Assembly (NCBI RefSeq): GCF_000003815.2
Contig: NC_049983.1
Span: 6,223,669 to 6,287,668, forward strand
Source of the DNA: Branchiostoma floridae
Taxonomy: Eukaryota; Chordata; Leptocardii; Amphioxiformes; Branchiostomatidae
Length of the DNA stretch: 64,000 bases
Direction of reading: 5' to 3'
The position numbers were made by a program, and so were the translations under genes. Positions 42,201 to 54,200 of the stretch are shown piece by piece. Each line of letters opens with the position of its first letter. Positions within the stretch are counted from its first letter, which is position 1. The notes beneath the pieces were generated by a model. The model did not search any database, was not told where the DNA came from, and was given only the letters and a program-made list of their open reading frames with translations.

Positions 42201-45200
42201 AGTATAGTCTAGACTGAGGGTCTCCTATTCCTTCTTGACCATTGGACAGCTTAAGGGTATCCGCAGGTGATTCAATTTGCAGCCTCTAAACAATGGGTTC
42301 CTATACAAAAAAGAGGAGAAAGCAACTGTTAGTAACTCAACTATCTGACGTTACTGGCACACAAACATACCCTCATATGAAAGCCCGACATCTCAGCTAT
42401 CCGAAAAACCACATTTCGGCATGAATCTAATGGCGAGAACTTCCGGGAAACTGAAAGATTGACCCATGACCTCAAAACCGCACCACAACCCAGTGAGGAG
42501 GCCATGTGCTAGGACAAAAAAGTCCCAACTTTATACCCCCTAAAAACCACACAAACTCAGCTTTTTGGCCCTAATCACAAAGTTGAAACCCTCCCCTGTC
42601 ACACCCACCTCAAAACTGCCAGGATTTCTACCCATTTGACCAGGAAAAAAATCTTGAAGTCTTAGGCCCTGAACTATAATCGACCACCATCAATTTGCAT
42701 GGCGGATTGACCTGCGGATCCCCTTCAGTTCTCCTGTTTGTTCAAAATCCATTGCTGGGGCTTTTCTTTTCCAACAGTCAGACCAGCTGAGACACATCTT
42801 CTTGAGGTCTAATACTGCTCTTCTTATTGATTCTATGATTAGATTGTCACAGGCTGAAAGTGTCCTTGTTCAGTACTTGTACTTGTTAGCAAAAGTCCTA
42901 GCAAATACGGATGTTGAATGGCAGCCCTGAACTTGACTGGATCTGTAACTCGTTTTACTGCCTCCCATATATAGAAGAGTGGACTCATTCCTCAGCTAAC
43001 CGACATCTATCGCAGTGCAGTCATCCCTCAGTGAGACATCTGGAGCCGCATAGTTCTAGTTTAAGAACCTTTATTTAGCCTGCCAAACCGGATTCGTTGC
43101 ATACAACTTTTTCAGTGGCTAGAGTATAATGAAACCAGTTTGGCAGGCTGAATGAAAGTTTGAAGCTGGAACTCCAGATGTCTTACTGAGGGATGGCTGT
43201 AGTGTGATAGATGTCGGTTGGCTGAGGAATTAGTCCACTCTAATATATACATGTTACTGCCACCTGCTGCCAGGTGCTGAAGTGGAGACGTAACGGCATG
43301 CTGCACCAGGTGCTACAGTACCACATGATCGGCTGTGTGCAGCTGATGTCGCACACCATGGAGAAACAGGACAGCCTGCGCACCCTACAGGGAGACCTCA
43401 TCAAGCTCAGCCTCACTCAGGTAGGGTGCATTATATAGAATACAACGTGGTGTATTCTGTATCACCCTAGGTACTAGCCCGACCGCGGAAAGGATCGCCC
43501 GACTGCCGAAGGCAGGAGGGTGATCCGACCCACGGGAGGGCTGGGACCACCTGCTAATGCACCAGAAGTTGAGAAAATGTTGTGTTCTCAAATAAAAGAT
43601 TGTAACAACAGCAATTCTAACGTCCGAATCCGGTATTCAGATTTTTAACTGTGCCGTATTTGGCTCGTTCAAAATAGTTCGATTTACTCAAAGGAAGCCT
43701 GTGTAATACAACTTTAGACCCCATGTGATACGGAAGTTATCACACGGTCCAGAACACACGTATCAAACGTTTTCGCGTCACAAGTATGACATAGATTCGT
43801 TTATACAGACTTTTGCATGTTGAAGGATTGTCACTACAGGTGACTATCACCTTTTCAAGATGTTATCTTGGAGACAATACTGTAAGGTTTTGAATCTCTT
43901 ACAGCCAGGTGGACCTCTACTCTACAATTCTTAATAAGTATGGTGGCTTATTAAATGTTCTCAAGATGTGGCTCTCGTCAAACACAGAACCTCTGCTTTT
44001 TTTATGTCCAGTCAAAGAGGCCATCCCTAACCAAAGAGCTTACTTGAGGCTTAGTTCCAAAACCTTTACATTCACATATTAACTATATCCTTGGCAAAGT
44101 TTGTTTTAGTTATAGTTTTCTTACATGTATTTCATGTACTGGATATTGGATATGTTGTATGAAAGTCTTGTCCATTACAATGATTGTTTTTCAGACTGGA
44201 TTGCTGTTGAATGGAGACACCCACATTAACAGACTGGACCATGAGACATCCAACGGTGTGATACACTACATTGACAGTGTCCTGACACCTTCCAACATGC
44301 AGTCGTTTGAGGACTTGGTCGTAAGTAACTGTTCACTAATTCACTTAACTAGTTACATGTGTAGTAACAATAGTACCGTTTCGTCAACTGAAAATCAGAA
44401 CAAGAAGTGAATGAGATGATAGGTTGGAAAATATTAATATTTTCAGATAGCTGTTTTCTGAAAATGAAGCTTGCTGATTGTACTATGGTTGTGGCTGTTC
44501 CAAAGTTCTTTCTCACAGTTCTTTCTGTCCGCATTCGTTGCATTCCTCTACGAGACACAAATTAAGTGGTTGTGTCATTTGATGATATTTGGCACCAATC
44601 ATAAAACTTTCAGCACCAAGGAGAGGACCCATCTAATCTGGTGCTGATTTGCCTTCACTCTGTCTAACTCTTCCAGGGGGTTGACAAGATACTTCTGCTA
44701 TCATTCAAACTCTTAGTAATGCTTAACATAACAATCACATGTAATCCTATGATACGTAACTATCATTTGTAAGTTCTTATGTTGCTAATGGGGATGTGCT
44801 CTAAATGAATGTGACAAAATTAGAAATTTTTGTGTTTGTATGTGTATAGAGATAGCTGCACATGTGCCACCATATTAATGTGAAAGTTCCCTTGTGTTGG
44901 TAGTTAGCATAGTTAAAAAGTAGATGCACTTTTTTTGTGTTGGGACAAAGCTCCAAGTCTGTACTGTAGGTCACCATGTATTCTATGAAACCTCTGTACT
45001 GCAGAACACTTCCTATGTAGCACCAAGAGACAATACCTGGGACGAACAGGAGACAGACCCGGGACAAGGACAGACTTAGTAGTAACTATGATTTTTGCCT
45101 CTTTCCGCTTTGGTTTGCTTGCTTGCCTACATCCCAGGGTTCTAGCCAGCATTTGTTCTTCCGTCCTTTGACGGAATTTGGCCGCTATAGGGACAGACAA

Positions 45201-48200
45201 AAATTTTTCCCATTCTATCCTATGTGATGGACATGTAAAGATATTCATTGAACCAAGCTGAATCTACCAGTAAATCTTGCCCCTCAAAATAAAGAAAATA
45301 GCCTTTCATAGGGTCTAGATTTCAAAATTTTCCTGTGGAGCATGCCCTTGGACCCCCCAAGGATTGTTGCACCTTCAACATGATTTCCATTCAAAATCCG
45401 GGGGAGGGAAAAAATTTCAGGCTGGCTAGAACACTGTTACATCCCATTTGTTTTCTTTTATGCAGCCATGGATCGTGACAGCCATTTCATTTGAGAACAT
45501 TTCAGCCTTGCTTTTGGCTTGCAATGGACATTTTCATCTGACAGTGCATCGTTGGACGAAGGACTTGTTTTTATTTGGTGCACTTTTGTTGCTGGATATC
45601 TTTATTGTTTATTGCTCTCTGTTACAGGCCAACATCACAGTTGTGGCAACTTCCTTCAAGTATAACTTGTTCCTTGGGGCACTACAGGTAGGTTCCTCAG
45701 GCTGTGTTTGTAAGAACTTTAAGAAAGTCAACTGTAAGGAAATTATGAAAGTACATGAGACCTTCAGCACTTACATCTACCTTCATGTTATGTAAACCTT
45801 ATGGAATGTCACAAACATTCAGACAGTCCAGTAGAACACTAATCCAGAAAGCTTGAAAGTGGAAATTATTAATTATCAAAATAGATTTTTGTTCTGTTTA
45901 TAAAGTATGACATTGTGTTTGTCATAAATGGCATACTGACATCAGGCCCTAGTCTGCTCTGTTTAAATGCAGAAGACATGAGTTACTAGTAAAACCATAG
46001 AGAAAATTGTGGCACAGTGAGAGTCTCATATCTTAATTGAAAATCCATTCACGCTGAAACAATGGCAGGATATTGTCTTAAACCAGTTTCAGTCAGTCAT
46101 AGTCATACGTTGTATTACAACATTGTTGGGGTTATACTGCTCCTTATGGGGTGACATACGCTTCCTTCTAGCTGAATACGAGATGGGGATGCGCCAGGTC
46201 TCCCGTTGATTTAACCAATGAATTAGAATATTTTTGACATCAATTTCCCTCCTTTCCCACTACAGACAGCAGGGCTGATCAGCCTGGTATCCGACCCTGT
46301 CCACACCCCCATCACCATGTTCTGGCCCACCGACCAGGCCCTGAAGTCCATGCCTAACCGCAAATACCAGGAACTGCTCAAGCCGAAGAACAGGGACGAA
46401 CTGATCGAGTACCTCAAGTACCACATTATCAGAGATGCAAGGGTATGTATTTTGTTGCTGTTGTTTTCCACTGTGTTCTGCTGCTCACACAGTGGTCTGG
46501 ACACCCTGCAGCTTCAACCAGTCTTTCTTCAAATCTCTCCACTTTATCCTGTTCATGGCAAGATTCCTAACCTCTCATAGTTTTGTCTCTGTAAGTTTCT
46601 GCTATCGTATCAGTAAGCTCAGTTAGTTGGCGCAGTGTCTCTTTTTTCTGGATTTGTAGGTATTAGATGATATTATGGCAAAGTTCAAAGCCTGTTGCGC
46701 AGGTGTGTTGGTTGGCAATCTTAGAATGTGTCAGAACTTTGACTTTTGTTGACAATGGACTTGTTTGGCACAGCATATACAAGGCTTATTTCAGATGAGG
46801 TCAAAAAAGCTTACAGTGCCCTCCAGTGTATTTTGAGAAAAATAAAGTAGGATTAAAAGTAGTGATACCAACTTCTTTGTTGAATCCTTAGTAAGCACCT
46901 GGACCAGTGTCAAGTCACAAGAAATTTATTTCACCTTGCCTTTAAGTCCATTAGATATCTAATGTTTATGATGTATTTAAGATACAAGAGAGAAAAATAA
47001 AGTTTTATGCCGGCTACTTTGTTAACTCCTCTGTATGTGCATCTGGACAAATAGCAGTGACCAGTGTACAGTTCCAATAAATATATAGTCTCTCACCTGA
47101 CATTTGCCTTCATTAGATATCCAATCTTTGAAATATATTTGAGAAGCAAAATACATTAGGATCAAAAGTTGATACCAGCTACTTTTTAGATCCCTTTGTA
47201 TGACCCTGGAGAAAACGACTGTGACCAGTGTCAAGTCCCAATGAATAATACATGTACGAGTATTGTTATTCAACTTATCAGTAATCATTGTATTTTTGCA
47301 TAGTTACTGTTTCTGTACATTACTAGTAGTTTCGTTTAGCCTGTTTTGATACTGGAAATGTGAAACAAAATTGTATGATAGTCGTATACTTGCCTCAGGT
47401 TCTAAGTAGTGTTTCTGTTTCAGCTGTCTGCCACAGCCCTGGTGACCAGTAATGACCTCCGCACCTTACAAGGTTCCATGGTTGAGGTCAACTGCAAGGG
47501 AGAGAAGGTAGGATGATCTGACTTGTGTCTAAATATGACCTAAGATGTAGTTTTTCATGTTTGATGCTCAACACAAGATCCTTCCAAAAGGTTTTGATGA
47601 TAGAAACTTTGAAAACTGACTCGAAGTACCGTGTAAGTATGCATGATAGTGCAAGTACAGTAGAGGCATCCTTTGAGTCAGTAGATAGTTTTGAACAGCA
47701 CTGGCAGCTACAATGTACATGTAGATGTGCAAGGGTTAGCTATCACAGGTTGTTCGTTTGGTGTAGTACTGCCACACCATGTTCCATGAAGCTGGCATAT
47801 TGCACTGAAGGATAAGTTAAACTGGCAACACAGATACAAATAGCTATATATGGGAAAAGGAACTTTTTTCCTCTCTCTGCTGTAAGCCAATCCCTCTATA
47901 TAGTAGACCAGATATGAATGTGGAAAGCTCCATATCTATAATAATTTGGACATGGCCCTGCTGTGATTCTGAAAGCCAGTGATGAGTAACTCTTGGCAAC
48001 TTGCCAGGTCTAAGAGCTTGACCTGTGTCATTTCTTGTGGTAGGCACATCTATTTGCATTTAGAGGGACCATTTATATTAATCAGGGTTATGTTTAGGGC
48101 ATGGCATCCGACTTTTGATAGCTGAATAGATTACAAATTCAATCAAACTTTCTTCAACTCATTAAAACTTCAGCCAGGCAACTTAAAACTTTTGGAGATT

Positions 48201-51200
48201 TTGTGTATTAAAGGGGTACACCTTAGGACAAGTGACAATTTTGCAAGTCATTTGTAGAGTGCGTAGTCCAGTGGTTAGTGGCCCTACCTCTGGACCAAGA
48301 AGCAGTGAACCTAAATTTCAGTTATTGCTCACCGGACATGCACGCTAGTGCTTCTGGAAACTTAAATCCTTAGAATGGGATGTTAAACTGTGGATACTGC
48401 ACTACCTACTTTATGCTGAACTGTGATTGGTAAGCCACCTAGGGCACTATGCACCTGGTCTATAAAAGCTAGGACCCACTGTACTTGTGCTCATTCGAGC
48501 CCAAAGCACTGAAGAAGCCATACAGCGAAACATGTTTGCCTGTTGGCTCCACTAAATGAGGAATATGCTCTTAAGCGTATTTTCTGAAGATCTGGCGTAA
48601 GAGTGTGCAGTTGGTTTGAGGTTGTCCTTTTCCATGTACTCTACTTAACATCCACAGAATGCGATGTTACACTGTGGTCCACTCTTCATTGTTCTTGTCA
48701 AAAAGAGCTTGGGGAGTTTCCCTGGTACAATGAACCTGTAAATACTGTACATAGTGTCTGTCTTCTCTGTCACGGCCAGTAGAAGACTTAGTTTAGCTCT
48801 TCAGTTTGTGATGAAGCTTTTTATTTTACTTTTTTTTTTCAGGGAGATCTTTATGTGAATGAAGACAGCAAGATTGTCCAGAGGGGCATAATGTTTGAAG
48901 GAGGGGTAGCGTATGGGATCGACCACATCCTTGAACCACCCAGTATTGGCGGAAGGTGTGATGTAATGAGCAACAGGACTTTTATGGTAAGACTCTGCTT
49001 TTTTTCTTCAAGTATTTTATAATAAAAACTCTTTTATATGACAGAAAGAAGTCACTCAAGGAACTGGGTATGATTTTGGAAACGGTCAGATGTATCAGTC
49101 ACCATCCAGTGACTTTCATCACTGACACTGGAAAGATCTTGTTGGATAGAATTTTAGCTATAATTGATAATATATGAAATCTCCAACATGATTTCTCCTG
49201 TGTCACTGACAAAATGTTGACCGTTTTCCAAAATCATATCCTGTCGCTTGAGTCACTGCTCTTTGTCATATCTTATTACCTGGTTGTCTAACTGTCTTTG
49301 ACAAAGACTTTATCCTTTCTGATTAGTCATTACTTGCAGCTCTCTATTTGACCCTTTAACTCTGTGAAAGTAGCTGTGATATTGCTTATTCTTCTATATT
49401 CTCTCTCCTGATCCTGCTTGACTTGTAGGGAGAGTGTGGGCCATGTAGAGCAGATAATATCTGTCCTGATGGTAGCAGACCAGTGGTGGGTACTTCAACT
49501 TCTCCTCTTCCAGTACTTTTCCTCAGACCATTCTCTAGCATCAAAAGACAGGTTATATTATATTTAACCAGTTTATACGGTACGCAAAAAGAGTAAACAC
49601 ACCGCACTATTTAAGCTTTTGTAAATTGCTGGAGAGTACCGGAATGTTCAGTTTCATCTTCCAAAAACAGATTATGCACATATTCTTCTGTAGAAAAAGG
49701 GGCCACCAACTTTTAGTCAGTACTTTCTCCTTGATTTCTGTGCATTTCTTTAGAGCTTGTCAGTAAATGTCTTTCTTTTGTTGAACTTAAAACAGTTTTT
49801 TTTTTAATTTCACATACTCATAATGATATGTTACTTGGATTTTTTTTCTACATGTACATAGTTATAAAATCTGTCTTTGTTATGTTTTAGAATAGCTGAA
49901 GTCATATGCCAACTAACATGTTGTTCAAGCAGCATGATTTTGAAAACAGTCAGGCATTTTTGGTAGCATCCACTACATTTCGTCAATAACACTGAGCAGA
50001 TCTGTTGAAGAGTGGGCTATATACAAATGTAGTACCCTCACTATGAATTTATATGCAAAGGAGTGAAGACAAATTTTAGGTAGTCCAAAAGGAAACAAAA
50101 GTTAGACAAACAAAGTCAAGACAAAGTTGATGCAAATGAGTCAATTAGCTCCTGTTGTTTGAGTACAGGAGCTAGCGTTGTCTTGCAGGGTGGAAATGCA
50201 GGGTCCCAAGTTTGCTAACTGAAGTCATCTTTTCCTCAGGGTCCAGTGCAGCGGTGTGTGTACATGTCCTACTACAGGCAAGCTAACGGCTGTAAGAGAC
50301 AGTGTGTGTACACCACACTCAAACCAAAGTGCTGCCCTAACTACTATGGCAGGGACTGCAGAGGTCAGTTCTACAAAGTTACTTTCTACACTAGTACTAG
50401 TATATGCATGGCTACTGCTACAACATGGATATCTTGCCACTGTATGACTTAGTGCGCCAGTAGACGAGAGGGTGGAGAAGGAAGTGCTCCCCCTTCCTCC
50501 TTCACCTTAAAAAGTCACGTGCAGGCCAGGCAGACGGGCCGCGTAACCCTGTCTGCCTACCATTGTCTTCTGAGACAGATGATGCCAACTAACTACTGTT
50601 TTATGAATATAAATCTTATAATCTTACTTACCTTGCCACTGTTTCCTGAACTTTTCCTCCCTCTTGTTCAAAATTTTGTTTACTGGGACATTCAGCTTGA
50701 GATGACCATACTTCTTCCACACAGCCAGCTCACAATCCATACATGTCAAACAAAATGGCAGACAGCTTGGGTTGTACCATGTGTAGAGTGGGGGAGTTAT
50801 ATTTAGGAATAATGTGGTTACTTGCAGAATTTATCTACATTGATTAATACCTAGATTCTTTTATTAATTTTCTTCTAATATATACAAGTCTGTCTATATC
50901 ACCAAGATCCTTAGAATCAAATTTAGGCTTATGGGAACCCGGCAATGAGTGGTCAGTACATGTATATTAATGACAGGTGGTTATGAGAAAATAGAGACTT
51001 CTCATTGATTGGCTTCATCTGATTATGTGATAATTATATTAGTCAAAAAAGTGCTCTTAATTTTTTTTCAAGACACAATGGGCTGCTGGGTCTTCACATC
51101 TTTGAAGAGGGGATAGAAGTTACATGTAAACTGTTTCATTCAGTACACTTCAGATGCTTGTTTTACTGACTGTAAAATTTCATCTAACCACATGTAGCAT

Positions 51201-54200
51201 GTCCTGGTGGAGCCCAGCAGCCCTGCAATGGCCATGGGAGCTGTGACGATGGTGTGGACAACCACGGACACTGCAGGTGTAACGTGGGTTACAGGGGACA
51301 GGCCTGCGAACTGTGTGATCCAGGCAGATTTGGACCCAAATGTGAACGTATGTTTAACTTTGTATTATTAAAAACTTTACATTACTCAGACTGAACTAAA
51401 AGTTTTAACTGATGAGAACTGATTCAAAAATTTGTAATGGTGGAATAGTATATTTGATTACTTAAGGAACAAATTGATAAAACTACGAGCTAAATAGATT
51501 AGTTGAACTTCCCATTATGTTTGAAAATGTATTAGGCAATTCGTACGATTTCACTAGTGTTTGGGTTTCTAGTGGCGATCTTCAAATCTTCAAATACTGT
51601 CTTGATACTCAACTTGTTTCATTGAGCAAACTATTTGTAATGTTTCAGTTTCATAATCGTTGATATTTTTATGCTTGTGTACTTGTTGCTCATGTCACAT
51701 ATTTATTTTGTCCCCAGCCTGTCGGTGCAGTAACCGTGGCCTGTGCAGGGACGGTATTGAGAATGACGGAGCCTGTTTCTGTGAGGCTGGCTGGACTGGA
51801 CCTAAGTGTGACCAGCGCTTAGGTTAGTCCTACTGCAATCAATCAATCAATCGTTCGCTTGCATCATAATTTGATGCTTGGCGGCTACGGACAGTTCTCG
51901 CCATGTTGTTCTGCACTGGGCATAGACACCGGTACCCCTGTAAAAAACAGTCTTTCCTATAGTCTCCCAAGATAGATATGGGGAACTTAAGGCATAGAAA
52001 GAAGACTCTTCCCTCCATCCCCTGAAAGATGTTTGTTGCACCAGAATTTTTTTAAGACAAAAAATCTGGCATTGGAATTAATGTATTTTCATAAGCTTAA
52101 GATGACAGATTGAACAAAAATCAAGAACATGCCATTGGGCTATCAAACAAAGAATGGGACAGAAAACAATTTAAAGCTGGAAACAGCTCTGATTCAGCAA
52201 GCTAAGGCCACACCATTTTAATGTGTTGGTCCTTGGATTTTAGAAAAATTGTTTCAAAATATGTTTATTGGAAAAACATAATAGAAACAAAACCAAGAAC
52301 CATGTTTATGCCTTGGTGCACTCAGATTTATGGAGTGAATATGGTCATAGTCATAGGTTATTTTTCCTCCCTGCCTATTGCTTTTAGGAAGTCAGCTTGC
52401 TACATTAAACATTTTCACTTAAAAAAATCTGACAACCAATAAATTAGACAACACTTCCATGTTGACTGTTGTTCACATTTTTTCCAGACTCCATGCCGAC
52501 CTGTGACCCCCAGTGTGATCAGAATGCTGTGTGTCGTGAAGACAACATGTGTCAGTGCTTACCTAACTTCCAGGGCAACGGCAGAAGGTGTTCTGGTGAG
52601 AGTGATATACATGTTTGTACAATGTAGAATTTAGTCCCTGCATATATGTAGCTACATGTACATGATCCTTATAGCATGGTGACTTGTGTCCCTTGCCTGA
52701 CTTGCTTTGAGTAGAAAATTTGAGCAACTTTAACGTTCACAATGCAAAAACTTTTTGACATGTGAATTATATGAAATTGAAAACCCAAAAATGCAACTGA
52801 AGTCATAAATTGTCCTTGATATGAAATGTAAGTACATTGGTTATATAAGTAATGTTGGTTCACCTTTATCGGCAAGGTAACCTATATCCGTTATATTTTA
52901 AGACATTTATTTAGGGACACTAAGCCGACAAACAGTGGTTTCAAACTGCAATAATTTGAAGAAAATGCCATCAGTGAAGCCACCGTCTGTCAACTCTATA
53001 CTACTATGCATTTATATCCTTGTATTTAGATATGACGGATATAGGTTGGCCCACGGATAAAGGTGAACTAGCATTACATAAAATAAAATATGGTTGACAA
53101 TTTGGGAAGTCCTACAAAGAAGGGGTAGCCTGGTTGGGTGGGCTGGTCGCAAATGTGCTGGCACTAACACAAATAACTGAAATATTGAATGTTTGTAGTT
53201 CAAACTGTATATGTCATTTGAAGACTACAGTACACAGTTTGTATTGGCCACTTCTCTTGATGGGAATACTACTAAATGTAGAAGTCTGCTTCTTGGAGAA
53301 TCAACATGCTATTGTTTCTGCTTCCAGCCATTGACCTTTGTGCGTTGAACAATGGAGGTTGCCACTTGCGGGCCAGGTGTCGCCAGGTGGGCACTAACAC
53401 CACCTGCCAGTGTGAGAAGGGTTATGAGGGTGACGGGTACGTGTGCAGGGGCATCGACAGGTGTGCCGTCAATAACGGAGGGTGTCATGCTAACGCTACA
53501 TGCAGGTACACTGGGCCGGTAAGTCATGATTTAGATACGGCACATATATCAGAATTTCTTTTTTATTCTAAACATGTCTGCTAAGTATATTTCACCTTAT
53601 AAAAGTGTCATACATTTAAAAAAAAAAAGGTTTGAAAAAATGCCATTGGTAATGCATTAGACACAATAATTTCGCTCAAAACGTATGATTTGGCCCTTTG
53701 GAGCATTTCTGCGCTATTTTGAAAAAGTGCTACTAAAAATCGAAACTTGACTGTATTATTTTACTTTTTGAACATGAGTTTACACTGAGAAGTTGAATGT
53801 AATAATCTATCACTATCATGTATATTTTCATTTTCTGTTGTTAATAAAGTCCATGGGCAAGGGACCATAGGAAGATTTTTTTTAGTAGTGATGGATTAAA
53901 GTTTGAAATATTGTTAGATTCAGTGAATTCATTTTCCTTTTCTTTCACAGAGATGTGTGTTTCATTGTTGACACTTGCCTGGTTACCAATTGCAGTTACA
54001 TATTGAGTAAACATTGTTGCATATAGTCAAATGACAATTGTTGCCCTATTTTAAAAAGCTTTTGACAATTTTTTCTTGTCTGTATTCTGTCAAAATTCAA
54101 TTTTTATATCCTCTCCCTTCATGAATTTCTTTTCGATTTTAATAATACAAACACCCAAGTGTAAACAATCCATTCTTTACCACCATTTGTGATGGAAACC

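Noticed and set aside
45448-45627. In-frame open extension upstream of exon 35, with a hydrophobic stretch
   Set aside because: Intron that happens to lack stops; the acceptor at 45626-45627 and FAS1 alignment fix the exon start at 45628.
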